DNA from: Equus caballus
Taxonomy: Eukaryota; Chordata; Mammalia; Perissodactyla; Equidae
Assembly: GCF_041296265.1 (NCBI RefSeq)
Contig: NC_091687.1
Location: forward strand, 100,840,001-100,904,000
Length of the DNA: 64,000 nt
Reading direction: 5' to 3'
Shown: positions 1 to 11,622 of the stretch, piece by piece
How the letters are laid out: every line of letters starts with the position of its first letter
How positions within the stretch are numbered: position 1 is the first letter of the stretch
Translations under genes and position numbers: made by a program
The notes under the pieces: generated by a model
The model's input: the letters and a program-made list of their open reading frames with translations, nothing else
Told to the model about the DNA's origin: nothing
Databases searched by the model: none

Positions 1-1088
1 GCATTATCTACTCTTTGATAATCTTTTGAGAAAAATGCAGCAGCTCTTAAGCCAATGCTGTATTTGAGAGGTAGTTGAACTTCTTTTTCCTGAGGTCTCC
101 ACTATAAATGCTAATCTTAGTTTTTAGTTCCCTTTAATGTTTCAGACATAGACTTCTCACCTGTTGGCTCTTGAGGGAGACCATGTAAAGTGGGAGGCAA
201 GCCCATGATCTGTGAGAGGTCATGGGGCAGGATGGAGACTCCAGGATCTTGGCCATCTGAAGAGAGGTGTCCTTTCCCTGCTTCTCCACCTGCAACCCTC
301 CTTCTCTCTCTTCCCTCTTTCTCCTTTTTCTTTTCTATTTTTCAAGTTCGTAGGCATTCTTGCTCCTTAAATCCACCTTAGTTGGGTCTTTCCCCATGGC
401 TCCTTGAGCCTGGGGGGCTGATCTGTACTGGTGTCACATCATGTCGTTGTTGGTGGAGGCAAAATGTAACATGTGTGAAATCACTTGATAAATGGAGTGG
501 TGCTCTAGCAGGTTGGTTGTTATTCTCTTCAGCATTGTTCTAGGATGCAGCTCATCCTGCGTACGGTAGTCCTCCCCTGAGTGCTCGCTGTGAGCTTTGT
601 TCGGAGCTCCTCTTGTCATGCCATTTACTCTTGCTTCCGTGGCTCCTATTGTGAGGTCTGTTCTGTATCTGATCACCCAGTTGCCTTTCTTCGTCTTTCT
701 CTTCTTTTCATTATTACTTCTCTACTCTTTCTCATTTCTTCAGAGCCTTCTTATGAAAGGATTAATTTTGGTTTGTCAAGCATATTGAATCTAAGGTGTT
801 AATGGCTAAGAGCTTTGATGTTAACATGTCAGGGAAATTTACATTTTAACTAGAGACTCCTGGAACTTCAAGATGGAGCTTGCCAGTGAAATTTTTGGCA
901 GCATGAGAGCTCAGTGAAGGAGAAAGAGAAGGCTCTTCTTTGTTCTTCCAAGACTTGTGCATATGAATGATTTCTTACTCTACCCGTTCAGGAGGTGAGT
1001 TTTAATATAAAGTATACTGGCTATTAAATAAAATATTAACCCGGGTCATGATGGATCAGGGAAGGTTTGTGGTTAGAGGGGGGGAAAA
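1..1088 (+). repeat. Distal upstream flank of TAS2R unit 1 (duplicated block, cut by the window start)
   Basis: This stretch matches the distal upstream flanks of copies 3, 5 and 6 (about 26,580-27,660, 49,525-50,611 and 58,655-59,751). Recognisable shared landmarks are the opening CTCTTTGATAATCTTTT, the ATAAATGGAG stretch near 489, and the TTTTGGTTTG near 767. No convincing exon is visible; the short open frames here are not conserved in the other copies. The block is missing upstream of copies 2 and 4, where a fossil ERV stands instead. It is probably non-coding flank, and any distal regulatory role is inference. Confidence 0.75.
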
Positions 1089-1495
1089 GAGATAAAGGCA
1101 TCTTTTAAGGAAAAGTAGGTAAGAAATAGTACAGTAAGAAACAAAGTGCAAAATATGGGTATTTCAGTCACTCCTGGGGCCTCTATTTTGTTAAAATTTT
1201 GCTGCATCTGGCTCTGATAAAGACCAGGCAAATACAGGTAATGCAAATAGAGACAGGGTGTCATTGAGCTGGGAGTGATTTGCATGGCAAGGGAGATCAC
1301 AGGAATCCTGTTTTCAAATCCTGGGGGATTGGGGTTGTCTGCTGGTATCTAGGCTTTTGCATGAGTCCAGGGACAGAGCTTTCTGCATCTCTGGTCTCAG
1401 CAGGGTGGCTTGGTCACAGAGGCTCTTTTTCCCTGTGGCTGTGTCACAGAACTTCAGAGTAGGAGCCAAGTGTGAGCAGAACTTCCCTGGAGAAG
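1089..1495 (+). promoter_or_regulatory. Proximal upstream region of TAS2R copy 1, with paired octamers
   Basis: This roughly 400 bp is present before all six receptor copies. It contains ATGCAAAT at 1,241-1,248 and its inverse ATTTGCAT at 1,278-1,285, separated by 29 bp, about 210-255 bp before the ATG. Octamers are the classical targets of POU-domain factors. POU2F3 (Skn-1a) is required for sweet, umami and bitter taste cells, so it is the natural candidate binder. The motifs, their order and spacing are seen directly; binding and promoter function are inferred. No clear TATA box was found. Confidence 0.6.
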
Positions 1496-2428
1496 ATGCC
1501 CTCCTCATCCACCCTGATCTTCGTGGTTATCTTTTTTCTGGAGACCTTGGCTGCAATGTTGCAGAACGGCTTCATGGTTGCTGTGCTGGGCAGGGAGTGG
1601 ATGCGATGCTGCACACTGCCTGCAGGTGACATGATTGTGGCCTGCCTGGCTGCCTCCAGGTTCTGCCTGCATGGGATGGCCCTCCTGAACAACCTCCTGG
1701 ACTCCTTTAATTTTCGTTCCATCGTTTCCTATTTCAACATCCCTTGGAACTTTATCAACACTCTCACTTACTGGCTGACTGCCTGGCTTGCTGTCTTCTA
1801 CTGTGTGAAGATCTCATCCTTCTCTCATCCCATCTTCTGCTGGCTGAAGTGGAGGATTTCTCGGTCAGTGCTCAGGCTGCTGCTGGGTTCCCTGATCATA
1901 TCTGGTGTGACAGTCATCCCAGCAGTCACCAGAGATATAATTCTTATACAGATGATTGCCTCCCAGAGTTCCCATGGAAACTGCACTCTGGTTGATAGAA
2001 TAAGGACCTTCCATAGGTATTTTTTGATGCCTATTATAGTTCTGGTATTGTCGATTCCCTTCCTCCTGTTCCTGGTGTCCACCCTTTTGCTCATGTTCTC
2101 ACTGCACTGGCACTTGCGGCAGATGAGGGCCCACAGATCCAGCCCACGTGATCCCAGCACCCAGGCTCACACCATGGCCCTTAAGTCACTTACCTTCTTC
2201 CTCGTGTTCTACACATCATATTTCCTGTCCCTGATTATTGCTTTTATGAAAATCACAACCCTGCAGGATCAGTGGCACTGGGCCTGGGAAGTGGTGACCT
2301 ATGCAGGCATCTGTTTGCATTCCAGCATCCTGGTGCTAAGCAGCCCCAAGTTGAGAAAGGCCCTGAAGATGAGGCTTTGGAAAGCCCTGGACAAAAAGCA
2401 GTTTATTTTGAGTTATCAGTATCAATAA
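1496..2428 (+). CDS. TAS2R62: Bitter taste receptor, TAS2R62-like, copy 1 (intact)
   Basis: This is an intronless 310-residue seven-transmembrane receptor, expected at the plasma membrane of type II taste cells, where TAS2Rs bind bitter compounds and signal through gustducin. TAS2R hallmarks are visible: NGF at residues 24-26 in TM1, LPxxDMI and ASRFCLH at 41-59 (TM2), [12 protein letters not shown] at 101-112 (TM3/loop 2), LLFLVSTLLLMFSL at 190-203 (TM5), DPSTQAHTMALKS at 219-231, and HSSILVLSSPKLRKAL at 275-290 (TM7/tail). A sequon (Asn162-Cys-Thr) lies in extracellular loop 2, as is usual in the family. I chose the ATG in the conserved CTGGAGAAGATGCC context, shared by nearly all copies; an in-frame ATG eight codons upstream is not conserved. 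The C-tail differs from copy 6 because the stop position there is a sense codon here. TAS2R41 is the alternative family assignment. Confidence 0.9.
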   Translation: MPSSSTLIFVVIFFLETLAAMLQNGFMVAVLGREWMRCCTLPAGDMIVACLAASRFCLHGMALLNNLLDSFNFRSIVSYFNIPWNFINTLTYWLTAWLAVFYCVKISSFSHPIFCWLKWRISRSVLRLLLGSLIISGVTVIPAVTRDIILIQMIASQSSHGNCTLVDRIRTFHRYFLMPIIVLVLSIPFLLFLVSTLLLMFSLHWHLRQMRAHRSSPRDPSTQAHTMALKSLTFFLVFYTSYFLSLIIAFMKITTLQDQWHWAWEVVTYAGICLHSSILVLSSPKLRKALKMRLWKALDKKQFILSYQYQ

Positions 2429-3700
2429 CAAATATCAACAGACAAGCCCATGGGTGGGAAGAATGTGCAAGGTTTTGGCCCCATCTTTCTTTCTTTGCAT
2501 TTCCGTCTTCCTTTTCCATTCCTTCCATGCCTTATTAACTCTTTTTCCATCCTTCTCTGTTCCTACTATCCCCACCACTGCTCTTAGTCCATAGTCTGGG
2601 TTCCAAACCACCTTGACTAGGATGGTGACCTAATTTCCTCACAGGCCTCTCTCACTCTCTATATAAGAAAGCCTAATAATATTCTCCAAGCACCATTGTG
2701 GTCTGTACCTCCTTTAGAGATGTGTAACAGTTGTCAGTTTTCTCTGTGGTCAACATGAAGGTTTTTTTAAAAAAATTGTAGAATAGATCTTCCCACGCTG
2801 TCCACTTTGTGATGACAACTACCACCCCTCACTGCTTTGCTCTCAGCTCAGTCTCTCTGCTTCAGCCCAGTAAAGCTTCTTTTCATCTCTCCTCATGTTC
2901 CTCCCTCCAGCCTGTGGTCATTTGGACCACCTGAAACTCCCTTCTTTCCTTTCTCTGCCAATCTTTGCCATGCCCTTCTTTTGTGACCTGCTTAAGGCTA
3001 ATTCCCCACAAGGAACTTTTTCAATTTGATCCCATGGGAGGCTGAGGGCAGATAGGAGTCTTTGCCACTATAAATCCTGGCCATGATTTTGTGTGTTTAC
3101 TGCATGTTGAATTAAAAAGATTGTCTGATGTTATAATACTTGTAGGTTTGGGCCAACAGAAGATAGAGAAGGAAAAGAAAGGAAATTCACTACAGTTCTT
3201 AATTTTGACAATCTTTCTCTTTCTGTCCACTCAGCCAAGAGGTGGACCTTTGATGCTGATGCCTAGGGTAATCTTCCCCAAATTGGTGTGTTTACATACA
3301 AGAGTGTGAACAAACTGATCCTTTGGATGTAGGAAGAAAAGTGTGGCAACTTCAATTTATTTTTATCTCATCCCTTTAATTCCTATTTTTTGATATATAT
3401 TTATGAAGTACCTAATGTATTAGTAAAGTAGTAGATGCATATAATTAAAATAAATAAGTATACGTATTGTGGGATTCATGTTCATAAGTGGTTTTTTTTA
3501 ACTGACAGATTTCACCATAAAATAAGTATGGAAACTAAGAGACTAGAAGAAATTGGGAAAAACACCAGACATGGTTAAGAGAGATTCATGTGTTTGAGCT
3601 AGTCTAAATAGGAGTAAAAATAACAGGACAGAGTAGACATTACTTAGAATTTCAGATAAGAGTTGCATTTATGGTAAGTTGCCCAACAGCCTTGGGAAGC
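2429..3700 (+). repeat. 3' flank of TAS2R unit 1
   Basis: The stretch matches the 3' flanks of the other five copies at 13,795-15,214, 28,959-30,680, 44,902-46,040, 52,218-53,350 and 61,055-62,341. No gene is visible. At about 3,570-3,585 it has the uninterrupted GAGAGATTCATGTGTTTGAG that is split by an LTR insertion in units 2, 4 and 5, so unit 1 shows the empty site. Confidence 0.8.
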
Positions 3701-4616
3701 TGAGGCCCCAAAACCTTATGTTATAATGCTAGCTGGAGGCTGAATTGTGGCAAGAGGAGAGAGGAAGAGAGAAGCATGGATGAGCTAACAGGGTCAGGAG
3801 TTTTAGATTGGAAGAATATGATTAAGATTTTAAAAGAGCAGAACTAAAACTCTTGTAATTTTCTGGATGATAGAGGTGCAACGAGTATCTTTTGTTCTAA
3901 TATATGGTCTTTGACCTCAGTTCTTGACACAAGATCTTCTAAACTCCTTAGAATCTCTTGAATGATAGGAGCATTTTTTTGTATGCTAATACAATGGCTG
4001 GTGGCTGGGGGCCCTAGCTTCAGCATGGGAGCTGATCCACAAGAAAGACCAAGGCGTGATTATAATGTTGAAACTTTCAACACCGCCTCCAATTTCAAGG
4101 GGGTGGAGATTGAGTCAATAACCAGTAGTCAATGATTTAATCAATCATACCTACATAATGAAGCCTCCATAAAAATCCTAAATAAAGGTGTTCAGGGAGC
4201 TTCTGCATTGGTGAACACATCCACATTCCAGGAGGGGAACACCAACTCCACAGAGGTAGAAGGCCCTGTGCTTGGAATCCTTCAGGTCTCACCCTATGTA
4301 TCTCTCATCTGGCTGTTCATCTGAATCATTTATAATAACTGAAAATGTAAGGAGTTCTCTGAGTTGTTTTAGCAAATTGTTGAACCTGAGGAGGGAGTTA
4401 AAGCCTCAATATGTAGCTGGTTGGTCAGAAGTACAGGTGACAACCTGGGACTTGCCATTGGTGCCTGAAGTGGGGAGCAGTCTTGTGGGACTGTGCCTTT
4501 AACCTGTGGGTCTGCACTACCTTTGAGTGGTGAGGGTCAAAATTGAACGGTAGGACACAAAGTTGTTGTCTGCAGTGTTGGAGAATTGGTTGGTGTGAGA
4601 AATCTCCACACACACA
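3701..4616 (+). mobile_element. Ancient ERV LTR with tRNA-Leu-type primer site (unit 1 copy)
   Basis: A long LTR-like block runs on the plus strand and ends at CCACACACAC. It is followed directly by GGTGTCAGAAGTG, which resembles the tRNA-Leu primer-binding site of ERV-L-type elements (TGGTGTCAGAAGTG). The same block occupies the same place in units 2, 3 and 5, with a remnant in unit 6, so it is older than the duplications. Its start at TGAGGCCCC is estimated from where the repeat-like sequence begins. It is a fossil; no open reading frame was recognised after it. Confidence 0.5.
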
Positions 4617-5087
4617 AGGTGTCAGAAGTGTTGTGAGCAGAGAAACAAATTTTATTATAATAACAATGTAAATGCTATTCATGATGCAACCATGTGTTAA
4701 GCAGTTACATTTTCTTTTCTGTACAAATTTTTGCTTCCTGTTGCCTTAATAATTGCCTTGTTTTGTTTGCCTTTGCTCTCAAACTCTTCATCAATGCTCT
4801 AAATCTTTCTCAGCAATTTTGGAGTCATCAAGTATTCTAAACTTTTATTTGTGTGAGGAAGTCTCTCCTGGAGCCTCTCGTCCCCTTCCAATCTGGACTT
4901 GTCCCTATGCATGATACATCTCCCTTCATCCTGAGAGCCACCGTTATAATCCATCCTGGTGACCCTTTGCCTCTCTCTCATCATGGATCTTGTATTGTCT
5001 GTCCCCATGTCTTCCTTTATCGTGGTATTCTCTCTAGCTGTGGAGGAGTTTATTCTCCAGTAGCTCCCAGAAAAGGTCAATATATAG
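4617..5087 (+). repeat. Duplicated flank before the class I ERV, unit 1/2 boundary
   Basis: The region is homologous to 22,821-23,290, 31,620-32,322 and 54,952-55,390. In units 3 and 6 the homologous sequence continues into about 4.4 kb of further host flank, but here it stops at an ERV LTR edge. No gene is seen. Some of it may be the degenerate interior of the preceding ERV-L-type element. Confidence 0.6.
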
Positions 5088-5523
5088 TATTGACCTAAAA
5101 CAAATAGGCAGCCAGTTATTTTACCAGCAGTGTAAGTTTTTTTCAGGAATGGCGAAGAATTGCAATTTGGGAGATGCAGTCTATGGTGAAACACACACAA
5201 GTCTGGAGAAGACAAAGGAGACAAGTGTTCTTCTATGAAGTTGGGAGAGGCTGTCATAAACAAATAGTCCATTGGAGGAGAGTGAGAATTCAAAGTGTAG
5301 CAACTTTTCTTTGGCTAAGTTATGACGGTCTCTCATTGGCTGAGCCCTTGCTGGGCAAGCCCTTCTGCTGGGGTAGTAGGTAGTATTGCTTCTTGTAGGG
5401 AATGCAAGGTATGTTTGTTCTTATTGGTGTCAGTAGTGTCTTTTGAGTGGTATGTGGATGAGAGTTCTCTCTTCTGGGCTTCCAACTCCATTTTAAATGT
5501 AGTTTAATATATTAATTTTCACA
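5088..5523 (-). repeat. Left LTR of class I ERV copy A
   Basis: Read on the minus strand, it begins TGTGAAAA and ends near TTTAGGTCAATA. Its body matches the reverse complement of the LTR at 11,230-11,622, including the CTCAGCCAATGAGAG stretch. That identifies both as the same LTR family in opposite orientations. Confidence 0.75.
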
Positions 5524-8500
5524 TTTTCCCATTTTGATCAAGATCTTTCTCTGACACCATTGCTGACTGAGAGTCAAGTTTTTCCAGATTTAGTGGGCTT
5601 TTTTCCCTCCATGCCAGGAAGGACCTTTGCTGGGTGTTGTGTCCCACTTCCCTGGGAGTTAACAGATTGGAAACCTGTTGAGGTCACATTAGAGTAACAA
5701 GGAGGGTTAGGAGGGAGATCTCTTAGGCATTTCCCATCTAAGTCTGTGTCCTTCTGATAGGCCTGGTCTGGATGTCCATCTTGAGAAAGCTGTCTCATTG
5801 GATGTTGTCTGCTCCAATTCTGGAAAACCTTTACCTTTTCAGGTTACGAGATGGTGTGCAGGTCTAGTCAATATTTGGTGCTTTTTTTAGATGTGTCACA
5901 CAATTACAAGGGTCTATTCCTTGGAGTTTGGCAGCTCAAGGACTAGTTAGCAGCACTTGATAAGGGCATTTCCAGTGAAGCTAAAGAGAGTCTTTCTGAA
6001 GATATCTTTTCCAATAGATGAAATCCCTAGATTGGAAGGTGTGATGCTTAATGTCTTTGTCTTCCTGGAGCACACCATGGAAAGATTTATCTACCAGAAC
6101 ATGGTTAGTTTTGATAGAAACACTTAGGCATTAACAATATTAAAGTACATCTCCTTTTATCAGCTGCAGATCAAAAGACGCAGGGGCAAGGTGCATTGGG
6201 CATCCTGTGACTATCCCAAAGGGTGAGAGTTTATGAGTTCCAAAAGGCGTAGGTCTGACATTTAGAAGGACCAATCAAAATATTTTTGGCCAAGGTATTT
6301 AGAAGCTCTCTGCAAGTTTTGCCAATTGAGTCTTAATATCACTGTTAGTGCATTCAACTAATCAGAGGATTGGGGGTGGTAAGCACAGTGAAAATGTTGT
6401 AAAAATGGCCAAAGAGCAAAGATTTGTCAGAGCACCTGGTTGGTAAAATGGGTTCTTTGATCACTGTGAATTTCAAGACAGGTTCCCCAAGTAGGCATAA
6501 TCTTTTCCAAAAGAACTTTAGCCACAGAAGAGGCAGTAGCCTGTCTAAAAGGGAAGGCTTCAGTCAAGTGAGAAAATAATATAGACTGTAACTAAAACGC
6601 ATTTATATCCATGAGATAGGTGTGACTGTAGAAATCCATTGGTTGGGGCTCAAATGGCCCATTAGGCAATTTAAAATGTCCAGGAGCAGTGCAAACAGGC
6701 TGCCCTGGATTGTGCTTTGGAGAGGTGGGACAAGTGAATTATTAATAAGGTGTATTAATAAGGTATTAATAAGGCCTTATGAATAGTTCCCCATCAATAT
6801 TGATTTATGAATTATATCATTTTGCCAGTGGACCGATGGTTTAATGCAGGTACAGTGGTTAAAAGTGGAAATTTTAGAGTCCGTGGTAGGACTGAGTTGT
6901 TATTTGGTCCAAACCAGAGCTTTCTATTTTTATTAAAGCAACAATTGCTGAATTTCCAACTTTGTTTTTCCTTTTTTAAGGCCAATTGTTGGACATCTCT
7001 TGTTAGTTTTTCTAAGTTAACATTTGGGGAAATATCTCTTTGGACCACAACAGAGATTTGGCTGCTGTTGGTTCCTTTAAGTGTAGCATTTCTTGTGGAA
7101 GTGTCAACAAGATGATTTCCCTTAGCATCAAGAGAGTCAAGTTTAGAATTCCCTGGGATCTTAATAACAGCTAAAGTAGCAGATAAAATTGTAGCATCCA
7201 ATAATTTGTGAATGTAAGAGTCATTTTTAGTTTTCTCTCTGCTGGAAGTAAGGAAGCCATGTTGCTTCCACAGCATTCCAAAATCATAAGCCACTTCAAA
7301 AATGTATCTACTATCAACAAAATGTTAGCAGTTTTCCCATTGGCTAGGGTTTAGGTCCATTTGAGTGTGTATAATTTGGTTTGTTGGGCTGTAGTAGCCA
7401 AAGGCAAAGGTGCCACTTCAATTCCATCAAAGGTGTTGATATTGCAAATCTAGCACAATATTTGCCAACGTCATCTTTTAAATAAGAATCATCAGTGAAC
7501 CATGAGAAGTCAGTGTTACTCAAAGGAGTTTCCTGCAGATCGTCACGAGGAGTCAGGAGGCAATCCATCAGCGTTAAGCAGGTGTGAAGGACTTCATCAG
7601 TAATTGAATTGAGAAGAGTAACAGGGTTAAGGTTGTTATAATGTGAAAGAATTACGTGAAGAGGAGTTAGCAAAAGGATTTCAGAGGAGGTGAGGCAGCT
7701 GGCAGAAAAACGTTGAGTGTGATGAGAATTCAGGAGAACTTCTACTGCGTGAGATACTAAAATGGTTAAAGGAGATCCCACAACTATTTTCTGATGACCT
7801 TAACCAAAACGGCAGTAGCAGTAATGGCTCTAACGCAAGAGGGTATTCCCATATCACAGGGTCCACTTTTGGGTTATAATACCTTCTGAGTCAATGGTGG
7901 TCCCCATGTTTTTGGTTATTCGCTTCCTTTTCATATACAAAAAAGAAATAGGGAAGCTGAGAATTGGGATACTCAAGAGCAGGTGGTTCCCCTACTCTCC
8001 TTTAAGGCTTTAAAGCTTATGTTGTCCTGTTCTTTTCATAGGACTGGGTCAGGGTTTTGTCTTTAGTAAAATATATGGAGGTTTGTCCATAAGAGAGAAA
8101 TTTGGAATCCAATTTTAGCAATAACCAGCTAGCCTGAGAAAATCTCACAGTTGATGCTTAGTTTTTGGTTTGGAGAAACTTAGGACACCATGAAGCCTAT
8201 CTGGATATATGTGTAGCCCTTGTTTTCGTATGACATGTCCTAAATATCAGATCTGGGTTTGGAAAAAATGCAATTTTTCCGTGGTGACTTTGTGACCCTT
8301 TAAAGCTAAAAGCTTTAGCAAGTGGATGCTGTCTTCTTGTGAGGAGGCTTGGGAGGGAGAGCAAAGAAGTAAATCATCTACATATTTTAACAACGTAAAT
8401 CTCCTAGGAAACTTTATATCATCCAGATCAGCTTTCAGGATTTGTGAGAAATAAGCAGGATTCTCAGCAAAACCCTGAGGCATTAATGTCCAGGTGAATT

Positions 8501-11229
8501 GTTTTCCTTCCCAAGTGAAGGCAAAAAGTTATTGGCTAGCTTCGTCAACTGAAATACTAAAAAATGCACTGCATAAATCATTTACAGTAAGGAATTTGCT
8601 TTCAGTTGGGAATGGATGTTAATAGCGTATGAGGATTAGTAAGAAGAATGTGTCGAGAGATAACAATGTTGCATATTTCTTGGAGCTCCTGGACAAATGG
8701 CCACCACAGGCCTTTGAGTTTTCTCATAAGTAAAATAAGAGTTTTACAGGGACTGGTACAAGGGATAATGAGATCCCGACTCTTGTAATCTTCTATTATG
8801 GGCTTTTCACCTTAAAGGGCTCTTTTACTTATAGAGTATTGATTAATTCTGGGGAGAGGTTTTAGGATTATATTTGAATCTTGATGGGAGGTGCACTATG
8901 GATTTTGCCAATATCAGTGGGAGATTTTGCCCATAAAGAGGGTGGTAGTTGATTCACTAGGGGAAAATGATCAGTGTCTACAGAGTCAGCTCTAGTTCCA
9001 TCAGAAATGGCACAAACAAAAGATGTTGAAGGGTCACTTAGTTTACTTGGTTGGCTATTTTGATTGTTAATACAAAATTGTAGAATTATTTCTTCTTTTT
9101 GGGAGAAAGAGATACAAGCATGATACTTTTCTAAGAAGCTTCAATCTAATAAGTGAATAGGGGCAGAGGAGCTAAGGAAAAAAAGGTTGGATATTTCCGA
9201 AAGGGCCTAAACAAAAGAGAGCAGGTTCAGAGACAGAAACATCTTCAGGTTTATTAGAAACCCCCATTATCTGAACTGTTGTAGTGAAGCAGGGGCCACC
9301 TTATAGTAGTGGGGTTGAGCATTGTGAGTGTGGCTCTGGTGCCAATAAGGACAGACAGAGATTCATTCTCAACCTGGAAAACTGTTTCTCTGAGCCAATT
9401 AAATGGGAGGAATGGGTAAGGCCCCTGGAGTTCCTCAGAGCTCCATCTTTGGGATTTAGAAGGACACTGGAAAGGTTAGTTAGAGGGCTGAAAGTTCCTG
9501 AAGCATCTAGGTTTGTAAGAATCTCTTTTCCAACGTCCTGGCTCTTTGCAATAATAGCAGAAACTAGGAGGTTTTTGGTTTTGTGTAGGGATATTCACTT
9601 GTCAGATTTGAAGATTAAGAATTTTGGCAGTCTTTCTTTTAGGCAACTCATGTAGGGTGTGAGTGAGCTGATTTGCCAAATCAACTAAATTTATAGAGCG
9701 CACAGTTTCCCATTCCACCCTGGTCCTTTTTACTAAAAGGGAAAGGCCCCAGTTCAGTCCGTTAATACACATAAAGTTAAAAGCTACCCACGTGGATGCC
9801 ACATCTGAAGGAAGATCAGACTTTTGTCTGGAGACAATCTGAAGGCAATTATAATAGTCATGAAGAGGTTTACCAGATTTTTGTGCATAAGCCTGAATTT
9901 TGTCCCAATCAATAGGCTTAGGAAAAACTACTGTAATTGCTTGGTGGATTTTCCCAGCAAGTGATATAGCCTTTAGTCAAAAGTTAGGTCTAAATTTTTT
10001 CTAAATCCCTTTCAGGATTTTCCCATTGGGCACATTTTATCCAATGTTTGACTTGACCCTCACCAACAAGCATGTGGACTAACTGATATAGGTCTGAAAA
10101 ACCAGGTTGATAAGTGAATAACTATGTTAGATACTTCAGCAACCTACAGGGATACTCAGGTACTTTAGAAAACTCTTCAACTGTGGCTCATAATTGAATA
10201 TCCAGGGAACATACAAGATTTGACTTTTCTTTGGATCCTCAAAAGATTTAACAGGTTCTCATAGGTTCAGAGAAGGAGGGAGCAGGGAGATGCTTAGAGA
10301 AAAGAGGAAGTTTGGTGAGAGAATTAGAATGGGGAAACTAAGGATGTAGAAGAGGTGTAGGCAGTATAGAAGGGAAGGAGGAATATGGCACTGGAGTTGG
10401 GGCCTAAGCTGATGCAGGTCCGGAGACAAAGGAGGTGAGAGAGGAGAAAGAGAGGGTTTGAAGCCACTTTTCATTTCTTTAATTGTTTATTTGCCTCAGT
10501 TAATCTTAACATTTTATTTTTCAGAGAAGCAATTTGAAGACTCCTGGTAACATATGGAAACCTCAAAATTCCAATTGAAATATCCATTCCATTCAATTTT
10601 GGCAATTTCAGAGCTATGGTTATCCAATTTGGTTTTAAGAACAGTAAGTTTGGGGAGTTCAAAAGTTCCCCATAATGACCACTGGTGTTCTAAATTGCTT
10701 TTGGTTAAGTCAGCTCATTTTATTCAGAAAGGCGCATCAGCAGAGATCGTGATTTTTAAACATAAAACCAGCCAGAATCTCTGAAGGGGGGTGTGCCCTA
10801 AAAACATTTAGATGACTGGGATCCAACTTCTCAGAGGTCTTTCTCTAAAACAAAAGAAAAATTTCTAAACAGCCTTCAGGACAAATGCCTTCACAACTCC
10901 AATAGAAGAGCCTAGTTCCAAGAGGAATTGAACCAAAGGCCAACACAGTTCTGGTAAGAACAGTCCAATTCCAAAGGAATCAAACTAAAGTCTAGCACCA
11001 TTCCCACAGGAACATTCTGATTCCAAAGAAGTCAGACCACAGGTTGAATGGCATAATTCCAGTAGGAACTCTCCTGTTCCAAAAGGAATCAGACCAAAGT
11101 CCAAAGGAGTAGTGGAAGAAAGGGCAAAAGCCTTTATTAACAAAAGGACAAGTTCTGAATAAAGCCTGAAGAGCTTCAAACACAAGGAGAGCGGACCTCA
11201 AGATCCAGGAGAAAGGCTACCCTCAAACT

Positions 11230-11622
11230 TGTGACAACTAATCAACAGAAACCTCCTTAAATTGGAGTCAAGAGGCCAGAATGGGGAGCTCTCATGCCCT
11301 ATGTCTATACGAGAGCCCAACAGGAAAGAGAAGGTCTTACTCTTGCTTCCCGGCAACAGCTCAGCCAATGAGAGACTGTCACAACCTAGCGAATGATAAG
11401 CCAGTACATTTCAAACTCCTAGTCTCCTCCAATGGACTCTGTTTACAGTACTAAACTTAAAACTTCTTCTTCCTTCTATAAAAGAATTTCTCCCCTCTTG
11501 TTACTCCAGACTTGCACATGGTCATCACAGTTGTAGACCCCAAATTTGAAATTCTTTACTGATCCTAAATACATCTATTTTGCTGGAGAAATAAGTGGCT
11601 ATCTATTTGTTTAAGGTGAGCA
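11230..11622 (+). repeat. Inverted right-hand LTR of class I ERV copy A
   Basis: This plus-strand LTR starts TGTGACAACT and has CCAAT (CAGCCAATGAGAG) and TATAAAAG elements near 11,476. It ends at a CA followed by TTTTGGTGGC, a primer-site-like start. It faces TAS2R copy 2. The same LTR in the same orientation stands before copy 4 at 42,582-42,983. The orientation is opposite to the gag-pol body on its left. Confidence 0.7.

Noticed and set aside
434-676. Short minus-strand frames repeated before several receptors (also near 27,018, 49,905 and 58,961)
   Set aside because: They lie in the duplicated upstream flank, vary in length and frame between copies, and have no recognisable domain.
1472-1495. 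Upstream in-frame ATG for TAS2R copy 1 adding eight residues (likewise 27,957 for copy 3)
   Set aside because: The extra residues are not kept as a start in the other copies, while the MPSS/MPFS start has a conserved context and gives the usual TAS2R N-terminus.
1496-2428. Assignment of the receptors to olfactory or vomeronasal families
   Set aside because: The loop 2 FYCVKI...FSHP motif, the HSSILVLSSPKLR end and the absence of olfactory motifs such as MAYDRYVAIC point to TAS2R.
10259-10474. Pro/Ser/Leu-rich minus-strand frame in ERV copy A considered as a separate protein
   Set aside because: It lies inside the gag region of a broken ERV and has low-complexity composition.
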